Origin: Fidelibacterota bacterium
GTDB taxonomy: Bacteria; Fidelibacterota; UBA2242; JAFGTP01
NCBI GenBank assembly: GCA_016934035.1
Contig: JAFGTP010000059.1
Location: 1-53,035 of the forward strand
DNA length: 53,035 bases
Direction of reading: 5' to 3'
The notes beneath the pieces are model-generated. The model saw only the letters and a program-made list of their open reading frames with translations. It had not been told where the DNA came from and did not search any database. Shown piece by piece: positions 1 to 11,600 of the stretch. Position numbers and translations under genes: made by a program. Position 1 is the stretch's first letter; each line of letters opens with the position of its first letter.

Positions 1-238
1 AAATCACAATTATTATGATTGTTAATTAGGAAAATTTTTATTATATATAAATAATTTTTTTTTTAGGACGTTGACGACCTTTGAAAGCCAGTTGGATGAA
101 GCCGTGGCCTCGAATTATTTTAAGACGCGGCAGGTTCGTATTTATTAGGATTGAACCGCTCGGATTTGACTATCAATTATTAATTTTTCTATTTTATTTA
201 CAGTGACAATTTATCAAGAATCCGGCAAAGGAGTTTTA

Positions 239-676
239 ATGAAACATTTTTTGCTTTCAGAGATGATTATTGTGCTGGTGTTATTAGGCATTCGAGCGGA
301 AAGGCCTGATCCGGAAAACCCAGCGGGATTAATATTCAGTCGAAAAAGTGAGCCCAATGAGCAGGCTTTTTCTATTCTTGTGCCCAGAGAGTGGCAAATA
401 AAGGGTGGTATATTTCGAGTCAATCCTTCAGCAGTAGGCGGGCCTCTCAATTCTGTTGAAGCCAAGTGTGACCTGCAACTGGTTTCCGATGAAAGAGGGT
501 CCATTGGCTTTCATATTCTTCCAGATATAGTCTATGCTCATCCCGGTGCAGGGGGTGTTTTTTCCCGGCAGGTAGTTTTTATCAGGGTGCTGAAGTTCGG
601 TCATGGGTTGACGCTGAAACCTTGGTTCTTCAATTGTTTGCATCGTTGCATCCGCAAGTCTCCGGACACCAGGTGA
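239..676 (+). CDS. Secreted hypothetical protein, N-terminal fragment of a frameshifted gene
   Basis: This is the first part of a gene that continues in another frame at 622-1320. I start it at the ATG at 239 because an AAAGGAG ribosome site lies at 227-233; a GTG at 203 is also in frame but lacks such a site. The first 20 residues form a short hydrophobic signal-like segment, followed by a polar region (PREWQIKGGIFRVNP and on) that suggests an exported protein. Good protein-like sequence stops near 555, after HPGAGG. Beyond that this frame looks arbitrary, while the other frame reads plausibly (FYQGAEVRSWVDAE). One extra T in the T6 run at 558-563 would join the two frames. I do not recognise the family. 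The break is either a real inactivating mutation or a homopolymer sequencing error. Confidence 0.6.
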   Translation: MKHFLLSEMIIVLVLLGIRAERPDPENPAGLIFSRKSEPNEQAFSILVPREWQIKGGIFRVNPSAVGGPLNSVEAKCDLQLVSDERGSIGFHILPDIVYAHPGAGGVFSRQVVFIRVLKFGHGLTLKPWFFNCLHRCIRKSPDTR

Positions 677-1320
677 TCAAAGTCGCCCATCTACCCGGGG
701 AAAAGCAGGTCATTGACCAGGGACTGGCCTACACCAACCAGATTTTTGCTCAAATTGGCCTGCAATCATTGTCATACCAAAGTGATGTAGCCTGGGCCTT
801 TTTTGAATATCTTGAACAGAATGTTAAATATCGGGAAGTAATCCTGACCGGTGTGATCAATATGCCGGCATCCCTGACCTGGAAAAACACCCGAACACTG
901 GTTTTTCGTGCTCCAGCGTCAGAGTTTGACCAGTGGCGACCCTGTTTTGACATAATTAGATCCTCAATCAAATTCAACTGGGAGTGGTTCCTGCAAGAGG
1001 CGCAAGGGCAACGGGAACGTGCAGAAATCATTCGCAAGGTCTATGATGAATGCCGACGAATTGACCAAGAGATTATGCAAAAGGGTCAAATCAATCGTGA
1101 AGAAATCATGAATGACAATTATCTTGTTCTGACCGAGCAGGAAGAATACGTCAACCCCCATACAGGGGATATTGAACTGGATACTGATGCCTATAAATAT
1201 CGCTGGACAACGCCCGATGGCGACCGGTATTACACCAATCGCGAGGATGAAAACCCAAACCATTTTCTTCATCAATCAGGTTATAAGCGGACAGAAATCC
1301 GTAAACGCAGCAGTGAATAA
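622..1320 (+). CDS. Hypothetical protein, C-terminal fragment of a frameshifted gene
   Basis: This is the continuation of the gene starting at 239. The nominal start is a TTG at 622, but protein-like sequence runs upstream in this frame to about 565, so the TTG is probably not a real start. The part is soluble and charged, with a helical stretch rich in Arg, Glu and Gln around 1000-1090. It has a C-terminal module containing NPHTGDIELDTDAYKYRW followed by TPDGDRYYTN, a pattern of aromatic and Asn/Gly residues seen at the ends of other bacterial hypothetical proteins. No catalytic motif is visible. It ends one base short of the convergent PfkB kinase gene. No function is assigned. Confidence 0.6.
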   Translation: MVLQLFASLHPQVSGHQVIKVAHLPGEKQVIDQGLAYTNQIFAQIGLQSLSYQSDVAWAFFEYLEQNVKYREVILTGVINMPASLTWKNTRTLVFRAPASEFDQWRPCFDIIRSSIKFNWEWFLQEAQGQRERAEIIRKVYDECRRIDQEIMQKGQINREEIMNDNYLVLTEQEEYVNPHTGDIELDTDAYKYRWTTPDGDRYYTNREDENPNHFLHQSGYKRTEIRKRSSE

Positions 1321-1321
1321 T

Positions 1322-2182
1322 TTATTTGCTGAAAATTCCTGTCGCTCCTTTATGACGGCAAACTTCAGCAGATAATTCCACTGCCTGTCGATGAATCTGC
1401 GAAAGAGGGAGGTTTTTGAGATAGCCATCGACAAAGGCAGCCAGAAAGGAGTCGCCGGCCCCCACGGTGTCAACGACCTCAACAGTTTTTGAAGGCATGC
1501 TGGAGTATTCATCCAAAGTAATGATTTCGCTGTCGATTTCACCCCTGGTGATAATCATTGCTTTGAGATCATATTTTTTCATCAATTGAAGGATTTGATT
1601 TGGAGTATCCATTTTTATTTTCAGAATTTGTTCCAAAAGCGCTTTTTCATTTTCATTGATCTTGAAAATTTGGCTGATTTCCAGGAGGGCAACGATCAAA
1701 TCTTTGTTATAGTAATTTTTTCGAATATTTAGATCACAGGCCTTAAGGCAACGGGAGGATAATTGGCTGAGAAATTTGAAAATAGTCTCTTTTGATTCCT
1801 GCGACCGTCCGGACAGGGAACCAAAACTGATGGCGTCAAAAGCTTCACTGCAGGCATCCATAGCGGGAAGATATTGAATATGGTCACAGGCCCGGTTTTC
1901 GATGATCTGATAATGGGGAATGCCATTTTTATCCACAGTGACATTAACCTCACCGGTGGCGTAATCCGGGCGCAGCTGTAACAGGTCGGTATTTATTTGC
2001 CAGGATTGTAAAATTGCAAGCATTTCCCGACCCTGTTCATCATCACCGATGGCACTGATGACTGTGGCTTCGTTGCCCAGATATTTGGAAAATAGGGCAA
2101 AATTTGTTGGTGCGCCACCCAGTATTTTTCCATCAGGAAATTTGTCCCATAATATTTCACCGATGGCGGCTATCTTGTGCAT
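1322..2182 (-). CDS. PfkB/ribokinase-family carbohydrate kinase, fructokinase-like
   Basis: This is a 286-residue cytoplasmic sugar kinase of the PfkB family, which transfers phosphate from ATP to a sugar hydroxyl. The substrate-binding signature GGAPTN is at residues 22-27. The C-terminal PfkB signature DTVGAGDSF is at about 238-246, with Asp244 as the expected catalytic base in the GAGD anion hole. The length is slightly short for the family, whose members usually have around 300 residues. An AAGGAG ribosome site precedes the ATG. The N-terminal pattern AAIGEILWDKFPDG resembles bacterial fructokinases, but the substrate cannot be fixed from sequence. It lies 59 bases downstream of the surface operon on the same strand and could be read through from it. 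Its 3' end meets the convergent hypothetical gene. Confidence 0.88.
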   Translation of the reverse strand: MHKIAAIGEILWDKFPDGKILGGAPTNFALFSKYLGNEATVISAIGDDEQGREMLAILQSWQINTDLLQLRPDYATGEVNVTVDKNGIPHYQIIENRACDHIQYLPAMDACSEAFDAISFGSLSGRSQESKETIFKFLSQLSSRCLKACDLNIRKNYYNKDLIVALLEISQIFKINENEKALLEQILKIKMDTPNQILQLMKKYDLKAMIITRGEIDSEIITLDEYSSMPSKTVEVVDTVGAGDSFLAAFVDGYLKNLPLSQIHRQAVELSAEVCRHKGATGIFSK

Positions 2183-2241
2183 AAAATCTCCTTAAAAAAT
2201 TCTGTTTCAGGCCGGAATATTGCGTTTAATCTTTTTTTTAA

Positions 2242-3753
2242 CTAAAAATTTCTGGAAATATTAATCTGGTACCGAAAGCGAAATTTAATGAGACGAAAAT
2301 AGGAGAGGCTGGTATTCAATTGCATTTTCCATGGCAGAACCCAATAAGCGGATACATTGGATTCCATTTTATCGCCCAGCCCCAGGGAAGCAGAGAGATT
2401 GCCTCTCTGCTTGAATCTTTTTGCCGCACCGATAGAATAACTGTTGCGTTGTTCTTTTTCATAATCGTTATAGTTCAGGTCACCGAAAATGGAGTAACCG
2501 CTTTCGAGATTGCCATGATACCGTACCCGGATATTTTGGGTCGTGAACTCTGAGTTATTATAATCGGAGACACTGGTGCTGTAACCAAAACTCAGTCTGT
2601 TTTCCACCGGTCCGGTTTTGAATCGCAATTCCGGTGTCAGGTCATAGGAATCCTTGAGATATTCATAGGCATTGACTGAATCTTTTTTGACTCTTTCGAG
2701 GGTTGAAAAACGGCCGGAAATGCTAAAAAAACGGACCGGTCGCAGTTGTGTGGAAACTGTATAATGGTCCATTTTTGTTTCCCGGGTCAGTTCATCATTG
2801 AGATTATTTTTCTGGGTCAGATAGATAAAATAAGAATTGAATTTACCTTTGAACAGGTTCAGTCCGGCTCGATACATGTCCTTCAGAATGTCATTTTTTA
2901 AATAAGGAGTTCCCAGGGTTTGAAATCCGGGACCGATGAAGTCCCGCTGATAGGTGAATTGAAAAACTTTAATGGGAATAAAAATGTTGTAGTTGTAGGC
3001 ATAGTCCAGACGGCTTGAGAGTCGCGGCTGAATTCCGATTTCATCGAGACTCAAAACATCAAAAGCCAGGACCGAATCCACGCGGGCGGTGGTTTTATCC
3101 AAAGTGGAAAAACTATATCCGGCTTCACCTTTGATGCGGATTTTACCGGGAAATTCAATGGCTGTGCTGACGCCGGCAGTCAGACTTTCCTGGGGCTTGT
3201 AAATGGAATCCATGTCAGCTGATGGCAGATCATTGAGCCGTGAAATTTTTGCCAGCAGTTCAAATTCTTTGCTCCTAGCGCCCAGCTGCAAACCGTAGGC
3301 TTCCCGACGGTATTCTCCATCCTTGTCGGCACCGCCCACCCGGACTCGTCCGCCGGTCATTCCCAAAAAGAAAACTTCCGGGTTCATCTCAACACTGACA
3401 CCCCGCACTTTAGCACCGGACATGACCAACTTGGAGTAGTTGGGGTAATGGTCACCGAGGTAAAGCTGAAACCAGCCCAATTTGGGAGAGAAACTCAGGT
3501 TCTTTATGAATTCCGGGGAAAAACGGCTTTCGGAGGTGGTCAGTTCTCCATTGAGATTAAAGCCCACTAATCCGGCAGAAAGATTGAAGTTGAAGTAAGT
3601 GGCCGCATAATTTTCCGGCAGATAATCCAGGTCCGATACATTGGATTCAAACCGGGCGCCGATATTGCCGGAATATTTAATGATCTTTTTCCCGGTCTTT
3701 TCCTGAGCAAAGACAACAGAAATCAGGCCTATAATAAGGAGTATTTTCTTCAT
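2242..3753 (-). CDS. Outer-membrane beta-barrel protein, third gene of the surface operon
   Basis: This 503-residue protein has a signal peptide (MKKILLIIGLISVVFA) followed by many alternating hydrophobic and polar strands with abundant Tyr and Phe, typical of a large outer-membrane beta-barrel. It ends in ...ISRNF, and a C-terminal Phe is the usual barrel-assembly signal. No TonB box, plug domain or OmpA domain is visible. An AAGGTGG ribosome site lies upstream, and the gene starts 11 bases after the fibronectin-III protein, so the two are surely co-transcribed. A likely role is as the outer-membrane anchor or conduit for the two large secreted partners; this is inferred from the operon only. 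I recognise no named family. Confidence 0.72.
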   Translation of the reverse strand: MKKILLIIGLISVVFAQEKTGKKIIKYSGNIGARFESNVSDLDYLPENYAATYFNFNLSAGLVGFNLNGELTTSESRFSPEFIKNLSFSPKLGWFQLYLGDHYPNYSKLVMSGAKVRGVSVEMNPEVFFLGMTGGRVRVGGADKDGEYRREAYGLQLGARSKEFELLAKISRLNDLPSADMDSIYKPQESLTAGVSTAIEFPGKIRIKGEAGYSFSTLDKTTARVDSVLAFDVLSLDEIGIQPRLSSRLDYAYNYNIFIPIKVFQFTYQRDFIGPGFQTLGTPYLKNDILKDMYRAGLNLFKGKFNSYFIYLTQKNNLNDELTRETKMDHYTVSTQLRPVRFFSISGRFSTLERVKKDSVNAYEYLKDSYDLTPELRFKTGPVENRLSFGYSTSVSDYNNSEFTTQNIRVRYHGNLESGYSIFGDLNYNDYEKEQRNSYSIGAAKRFKQRGNLSASLGLGDKMESNVSAYWVLPWKMQLNTSLSYFRLIKFRFRYQINISRNF

Positions 3754-3764
3754 TATGCCACCTT

Positions 3765-5690
3765 TTATTTCACTTCAATAATTTCTGAAACGGTTTCATT
3801 GCCGGATTGATCCAGCGCTGTAATTTTGTAAAATTTTTTTCGCCGGGAATGGTAAAAACTCTTCGTCAATACCGGGTTTTCATTTACTTTGATGAATTTT
3901 TCGGTTTTTGAATCAGAGACGTAAATGTTATAGCCTGCAAAATCCTGCTGCTCTTTGCAATTCCAGTGAATATCCACCCCTTTGTTCCGAATCTGATACT
4001 TTAGGTTTACAGGCTGGGCCGGTGGCAAAATATCCCTGGCTTTTATTTCCCGGGTTTTCACTTCGGAGCTATGATTATTGGATGAATCGACGGCAATGAG
4101 AGAGTAACTGTAGGTTTTTCCTGTTACAGTTGTAGAATCAATAAAGGCATAAAGGGTGCGATTGAAATTTTTCAGTAACTCTTTTTCTTTCCCGTCATTT
4201 CTGTAGAGGTGATATTCCATCACATCCAGTGACATGCTGGGCTGCCAGACTATTTCTATAAATCCCTCCTTTGTCAGGGAAATGTCACAAGCCCTGGGGG
4301 CATGTGGAGGACGGTTGTCCGGAATTCTGACTGTGATTCGAGATTTTTTACTCTGATTGAAACTCAGGTCAAGGGCCGAAACATAATAATAATAAGTATG
4401 GCCGGGATTGAAATTCTGTCGGTCTGTGAATTGATTTTCGGCAATACTATGGGGAGTAAGCATCACGGCTTTGTCAGATTGATAGCCGCGTTCGACATAG
4501 TAGCCCTGAAAATCCGGGCTGAGGGATTTTTGCCAGGTGAATTGCAGGGTATTTTTGTCTTTCAATTCATAGGCCAGATTTTCGGGTTGGGCCGGAGCTG
4601 AGGTGTCCTGGGCAACAGACCATATGGCTGAGGATAGAGGGGATTTATTGCCCACATTGTCAATTGCCTGAATTTTGTAAAAATAGGGTTTGCCACCCAT
4701 GGCCTGGAGATCGGAGAAGTGCTGTTGATTGCGGCCCGTGGACCCGATCTCTGAATAAACTGCGTTCATAGATTCGGCGCGGAAAATTTTGTAATCGGAG
4801 ATATCTTGTGCGACGCCTGGCAGCCAGGTCAGTCGAATAGCTTCATAGTCTTTTTCAGCTGTAAGGCCTTCGGGTACCAACGGAGCAATCAGGTCTTTGA
4901 CTGAGACCTGAAGGGTTGCGGACACCATACCTTCCCGCCCCAGGAAATCAACAGGTTTAATACTGTAAACATAGGTTTTTTCTTCCATGGCCCTTTCATC
5001 GGTCCATTGAATATCATCCCGGCGTAAAACCGGCAGGAAATTCAACCGCTCCTCCACAGTCCCCAATTTTCGATAAACATTGAAACCGATCAGGTCATCT
5101 TCAACTTTTTCCATATATTTTGGCGCTTTCCAACGAAGCCTGATTTTGGTCTTATCCTGTTCATAACTCATCATTGCTGCCCAAACCGGCAATTCATCTT
5201 CTACCTGATAGTGGGTTTCGATAGACTCGAAGTGAGCGCCCCGGCTGTCAACTAATTCGATTTTGTAAGTATAATTCTGGCCCCCTTTTGCTGTCGTGTC
5301 GCAATAATACCGTCCCAGAACTTTGGCAAAGGGAACGCCACAGTAACGCAGAATGGTTGAGACATCGGGAGATTTCATTCGAAACACCAATGCGTCCGGG
5401 TCGCTGGTTTTGAGAAAATCGCTCAGGTAATCCCAGTAAGTTCCCAGAATAGCCTGGGCCTCAATAGGATCATCAATATCTGTTATGGGTTTGGGGGTCA
5501 GCAACTCAAAATTGTGGCTGCCTTTCTCTTTGCGGTAGATGAGAAACCCTGAAAAATCTGAGTACCTTCCGCGCAGGAGTATATGGACCCCTTCCTCGTT
5601 GCTGGTCATCAGTGGTTTTGAGACCTGCTGAGCAAACATTTCGACAAATAAGAACAGAATGATGCATATTAAGTAGTTAAGTCGGTCCAT
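3765..5690 (-). CDS. Secreted protein with five fibronectin type III modules
   Basis: This 641-residue exported protein has a signal peptide ending near AQQ. A first domain (about residues 30-165) carries a FLIYRKEKG strand. Five consecutive fibronectin-III-like modules follow at roughly 168-265, 267-362, 365-456, 458-548 and 550-641. Each starts with a P-rich linker of the type PPAQPENL and repeats the patterns LxWxP, GYxVYR and YxYxVxAxDxxGN. There is no catalytic signature and no YPNPFN sorting tail. An AGGAAG site precedes the ATG two bases after the stop of the giant upstream gene, which implies translational coupling. Such modules usually mediate protein or polysaccharide contacts. It is probably an accessory of the giant protein at the cell surface. 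Confidence 0.8.
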   Translation of the reverse strand: MDRLNYLICIILFLFVEMFAQQVSKPLMTSNEEGVHILLRGRYSDFSGFLIYRKEKGSHNFELLTPKPITDIDDPIEAQAILGTYWDYLSDFLKTSDPDALVFRMKSPDVSTILRYCGVPFAKVLGRYYCDTTAKGGQNYTYKIELVDSRGAHFESIETHYQVEDELPVWAAMMSYEQDKTKIRLRWKAPKYMEKVEDDLIGFNVYRKLGTVEERLNFLPVLRRDDIQWTDERAMEEKTYVYSIKPVDFLGREGMVSATLQVSVKDLIAPLVPEGLTAEKDYEAIRLTWLPGVAQDISDYKIFRAESMNAVYSEIGSTGRNQQHFSDLQAMGGKPYFYKIQAIDNVGNKSPLSSAIWSVAQDTSAPAQPENLAYELKDKNTLQFTWQKSLSPDFQGYYVERGYQSDKAVMLTPHSIAENQFTDRQNFNPGHTYYYYVSALDLSFNQSKKSRITVRIPDNRPPHAPRACDISLTKEGFIEIVWQPSMSLDVMEYHLYRNDGKEKELLKNFNRTLYAFIDSTTVTGKTYSYSLIAVDSSNNHSSEVKTREIKARDILPPAQPVNLKYQIRNKGVDIHWNCKEQQDFAGYNIYVSDSKTEKFIKVNENPVLTKSFYHSRRKKFYKITALDQSGNETVSEIIEVK

Positions 5691-5692
5691 GA

Positions 5693-8600
5693 TTATCTTC
5701 CTCTCTGCTTACTTGTTTTCATGGTTATGACAGCTGATTTTTGGGTCACCAGTCCAGCAGCATTCACCGCTCTGATGGTAAGGACAGCCTGGGCCGGTGC
5801 GCTTCTGCCTGTTAAATATAGGACCTGTCGCAGGTAAGTCTGATTATTATAAATCGGAGCAAAACCCAGCAAATCATCATTTCCATTTTTGGTGCCCAGT
5901 CCAAGAATGTAGGCTACATCGGATTCAGGATCATGGGCAGAAGTCCAGTCGGTTGTGAGGACATATTGATTGGTCGCGCCCTGTTTGGCTGATTTCTCAA
6001 ATTGAAAATTGACAATACTGAAATTTTCCGGTGGCGTCTGGTCAATCATGACATTTTCAGATATGGAAATCTGACTCCATAGCCCAACGCCATTTTTGGC
6101 TTTTCCCAAAATGAAGTATTTTTTCCCTTGCTGAATAATCAGGTTTTTTACCTGGACCTGGGTCTGGCCGCCGGTGGATTGCCAGTTTTTGACAATATTA
6201 TATTGTCTCTGCGGCGGTGCGGCCGGAGTGTTGAATTGGTACCAGACCGAGTCAGCCACAGCGTAGTGGTATTCACTGATACCGGATTCCGGATCTTCTG
6301 CCAAATATTCAAAGAGAATTTTAGGGTCGGTATTTTCATATCGGGCGGACAGAAATTGCGGAGGAGAAGCTGCGGTCTCATCTTCCATTGAAACATCGGT
6401 TTGATACACGCCGCCCTGTCCTTCAAAAGGTGTAAAATAATAATTGACGGGCAGATTGACACCCTGGTTGATTTTAAATCCAGTATTGGCAAAAGCTGTC
6501 AACTGGATGTGATAATCACCCATCGGATCCGGCAGCCGGAAAAAGTAAAAGGAAGGTTTCTGACCGACTCCCAGGCTGATGGGCCCGGGGGTATAGTTTG
6601 AAATATTGAGGTTATAAAAACAGCCTCCGGCAGCATGTTCGGCTGCGTAATCAAGGGTAAGTATTCCAAAATAACTGGCAGTGGTTTCATCGCTGGTAAA
6701 ATGGCCTTCAAATTTTTTGACTTGGGGTGGTACTGCAACACCGGAAATATAATCTCTGCGGCTGCTGAAGGTGTCAAAGTTACGGATTTTTTGCGCCGCT
6801 GTTCCAATATCGAGGCCAAGGACTATTTCATCTAAATAATCCGGTAAGTTATGGCCCGGCCCCTGAAGATCTTCCTGGTTGTGGCCTAATCCGTGGAGAT
6901 TACCCTGGATATTGCCGACACCCAGGAACCCATTCTGATATCCACCGGCATTTCCCGGCAATCCATGGAAATTGGGATAGGTTTTTCCGCCTGCCTGTAC
7001 GCCTTCATTACTAATTGTGATTAGGTTGTTATTACCTTGCGGGCCGCCATCTTCAAATTCCCAGGAAAGATCATCAAAGAAATTGTAGAGAAACTGATAT
7101 GTTGCCGCTTTCACATTGTGAATGGTTTCCAGGCGGTTGCCGATACGGTTCCATTCATTGAAATATTGATTGCGACCGTTGTCATATTGAGACATAAACC
7201 GGACAATCTCATTATGGGTATTGTCCCGTATGGCTGACATTCCATTAAAGGGAATATCATACCAGACTTCCTGACCCAGCATGAAGCAGTAATTCTTTTT
7301 TTCTTCCGCAGTCATGCTGGTGATGTCCTGGGTGGTCATGTCGGGTTTACCGGCTTTTCGCAGGAGGTAATTGATAATACCCAGACGCAGATGGATCAAC
7401 TGCTCGATTTTGGTTTCGGAAATATTTACGTTTTGAGCGTTCAGGTCCTGTTCGATGGCTGTCTTGAGACCCAACAGCAGGTCGATGCTTTTCGAACCGT
7501 AGATCTTCATCATTTTGTCGTAATATTGAATATAATCCGAAGTGTTTTTGGAGACCTTGTGGCTATGCAGATAATATTGGATACTGAGGGAATTGACAGA
7601 GGCATTTCCGCAATAGAGAATGGAATCTGCAAAAACCAGGTCATCGATGATATTGTCTGCCTGGGACAGCATGGAATCTTTGTAGGCTGTGATGTCAGTC
7701 ATCATTTGGGTGGCATTGCCGGTATTTTCCGCTGCTGCCGTAATGTTAATATTTCCATTGATAGGAAGGGTCACATTTCTGCCGCCGACATTTACTGTGA
7801 TAACATTGCCGGTGTCCACCGGATTGGTCAGAGCGATGGTCCCGGCCAGTTGGGGCAGGGATTCCGTCACTCTTGATGAATAATTTTGAATACGGTTTAT
7901 CAAAATAGTTGATTTTTCCTGCAGGTCTGTCAGGTGTCCCGCAATAGTTGCAGAATCAGCGTGAAGATGGTTCTTCAAGGTCTTCAGGTTACTGATTTCA
8001 TTAAAAAATAAATAACCATTAAAAGTTGTCCTTAAATTGTTATTGGGTGTATGAAAATTATTGAGGTCATTTTGATATTGGGTTTTCAGGTCCGCAATAT
8101 CTGCGAGATTATCATCGCCGACAATCTTGTAGAGTGTTTCACCGGCAGCCAGGCGTTGTTCATCGGTCATTTGCTGGGCTGTGGTTCTGGCGCTTTCAAT
8201 ATCGTCAGTCAGGTTTTCTATTTCATCTTTCATATCACCGGCCATGTCCCTGGCGCTTTCAATGTAGCCATCGTAGCTATCATTGCGTCCTTTGCCACCA
8301 TGAACACCATTGGTTCCCAGAGAGACCCATATGCCGCCGTTATAAACGGTCTCACCCATAAAACTGGCGCTGAAACTTCCGACTGAATAGATCAGTAGAT
8401 CGTCATAGGTGCCAATCAATGCTCCTTCCAGTCCGCAACTGATGCCTGCCACATGGTCCAGGTCCAGAGAACCGTGTACATCAGCATAGGCCCCCCAGGA
8501 AACATTCTTTTCCCACCAGAACATTGTCCCAAACTCATAAGTGCCGTCAATGATCCAAAAATCATAATCCTTTTCAATATCAACATCAAAATAAAATCCC

Positions 8601-11600
8601 GGAGGCCCCAGGAAAAAATCCGTTGTCAACTTTCCGGAAATGGTTCCGGGAAATACCGTCACATTGCCATGGCCCATCACGGCCCAAATAGTCTGATCCA
8701 GTCCCGGTACTTCGTCGCTGTAAACAAAAAATTCGATATTCTGGTCGATTTTGATGACCTTCCTGCGCTCCATTTTGAAACCGATAAAACCCTCAGCATA
8801 ACCCGGGTCCCAGCTGACCAGTAGTTGCAGGTTTCCTTCGGCTTCATTTTTCATCATCTTTGCTTTAGCCAGCAATTCAAAGTAATTATCCGTCATTGTC
8901 ACCAGTCCGTTACCATCACAAATTTCCCGGCTCTGGACAACCATTCCAGCATAGAGCATAATGGCAAAGGTCAAATCCGGTGTGGCCGGCAGGTCCTGCT
9001 GAATCATCTGAGAAATGTCGTTTTGCATCAGGCTGCCATTTTTCAGACCGCAAAGGTTTTTGACCTGATCAATATCCGCTGGCAGGGGACGATAGAAAAA
9101 TCCGCCTCCCATTTCATCCAGTGTTACGGCACCGAGATTGGCCTGGATTCCCGAGGCGGCCATAAATATCCCGAAGGTGGGTCTGCCGTCTCGCCGGCCG
9201 ATTTTTCCCAGGGCAACTCCCATAATACCGGATTCTTTGATTTCGGCACTGCCGCTAAAATTGAGCATCGGCTCCGGGTCTTCCGCATAAACCAGGTCGG
9301 CTGCCAGGTGGCAGGTGTTTTTGACATCAAACCAGGCATCGCGAATCACGACATTGGTGTTATCGCCAATTTTATAAAGGAGAAATTCTTCACAGCCTCC
9401 GGCGCCGCCGTCTCCTTCCAGGTTGAGACCCAATGAAGCACCGGCCAGCCGAAAATAACTGTCGACTTCCACGGTTTTGTTTTGAGTTGCCGAATCTCCC
9501 CGGGCTTCTTTGAAAGTCAAGGTTGTCGGTTCGGCGGAATAACCGATGGAATCAATGGATGCGGTGATGATATCCATGACGGTGATATCACCGCCGAGCA
9601 CTGCAAAATTTGAGAAGTTGAGACCATTTTTATTGATGATAAGATTTTCAAAATTCACGGTCCCTTCAAAAGTTCCCGGTTTATTGATTCCCAATCCTCC
9701 GGACAGGGATATTTCAAAAGGTTCAAAGGTAATTCCAAGGCCTGCTCCGTCGGTAAATCCGGAAAGGGTCACAGGACCGATATCAAAGGGATTGTCTTTG
9801 ACTTTGAAGCCGGGCTGCTGGGTGTCGCCATCGAAGGTGACTTTGAATCCTTTTTTATTTTCTTCGGGATCACCGATAGCGATTCGTTTGGGAGTCTCTT
9901 TACCAAGGTAGACATCGGCCATAAATTCCACATAACTGTGCTCTTTGCTCAGTTCCATTTTTCCGTTATTGTCTACGGACTGCAATTTCAGGTTGACATT
10001 GGTCAGGTCCATGGCAAAATAATCGCTGATGGAAAAGGCTGTTTTGTCGTTTTTATCATAGGTGCTTTTTCGCTCTTCGTTGATCAGGGCCAGATCAAGC
10101 ACAAATCCGTCATCGCCAATCAGAATATTGGCTTTGGACTGGTCCGTGATGCTGTCCAGAGGTGCGGGATATTGGAATTGAAGGGCACAGCCCAGTTTCC
10201 ATTCTTCTGACGGCTTTTCAAACCAGAGAGAATCCAACAGGACATATTTTTTACCGGGTATGAGAGGCATGGGTGTACTGTCCGGGACAATATGGGCAAA
10301 AATGTCATTTTCACCACGGAAACCGATGGTGGCATTGGTGGCAAAATCCTGTTTGTCTTTTTCCGTTTCGCCGGATTTATTCAGTTTTACATTGACTTTG
10401 GCTTCAATATATGGCGGATTGGCCTCAGCGGCAAGGGCCAGTTTTTTGATGGTAAAGGTCATTCCCCATTTGGACCAATCTTTATTAAATTCTTTGTTAA
10501 AAGCCAGGCCTGAAGCAGTGATGGGAATGGAATCAACGGAGGTCAGGTTCGTATTACCCTGGCTGGGAATTTTGAAGGGCAGGACGATAAAAGCAGAATC
10601 CACCATCATTTTGGTATTGGCAGCCCGTGCGGCATCAAAGGAGATCGCAACAATTTTAAACACATCCTTGTAGACTTTTTTGATGCCACTGGAATCAGAG
10701 AGGGTGATTTTTCCTGTTTTGGGTTCCAGTGAGTTGGTGGCCGGATTGATTTCAAAAACAATTCCACTGGAATCAGAATTGTTGTTGGACGAATCCTTTT
10801 TGGATTGTGACAAATCGATTTCTTTCTCAAAATTTTCAAAAGGGTCCGGTTCGATGACCAGTTTGGCTTTTCCTTTCAAGGTTGTTTTATCATCTTTTTT
10901 TTCAATTTTTGTATCTTTTGTAATTTTTAGATAGGCCACATTCGGCACCAGTATGTAGGTAGAATCGTCCTGTTTTTTGACGTAAGTTTTGGCATCGGCA
11001 CTATCCGGCCAGAGTTCGTTATTGCCGGCTTTATCAATTGCCCGGGACCGGAAGGAATAGGTCTTTCCAGTTTCACCGGGAAAGGAGAGAAAAGTTGTGG
11101 TATCTTCCAGAGTTTTCCAGTCTACAAAGGCAGAATCTTCTGTTTTTCTTTGGATATGGATGGTCTGAATACCGGCGGCGTCATCGCTGGCTGTCCATTT
11201 CACTTCAAAGGGCGATTGCAGGGAATCAGCCAGTTGATTGATGTTGCTCCTTGGTGGAGTTCGGTCAATGGTACATCCATCGGAACATATGACTTCCCCA
11301 AACTCACCGGCTTTGACATTGATAAAATATTGGGTTCCTTCAGACAGGGCTTGTGAAAGGCTAAAGGATGTTAAAGGTCCTGCAAAGGTCCAGTCAAGGA
11401 TATCTGCTCCTCCTGCAAAGGTGCCGGCAGAATAGTAGAATTCATCGCTTTCACCACTCCAGTTTCCTGAAACCGTAAATTCCTGTGACCAGTCTCTGTC
11501 TTCTTCCAAACCATCATTGACCGTAAGTACTTGCCCGGCAGTGGGAATGGGGCCGAAAAGGAACCGGCCAATTTCAGTTTTACCATCTTTTTCTCCCAAT

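Noticed and set aside
1..202. Possible gene end or RNA at the left edge
   Set aside because: AT-rich, with no sustained reading frame in any direction and no tRNA-like fold.
7391..7876. Long open frame on the plus strand inside the giant gene
   Set aside because: Antisense to a well-supported coding sequence; its composition and lack of a ribosome site mark it as a shadow frame.
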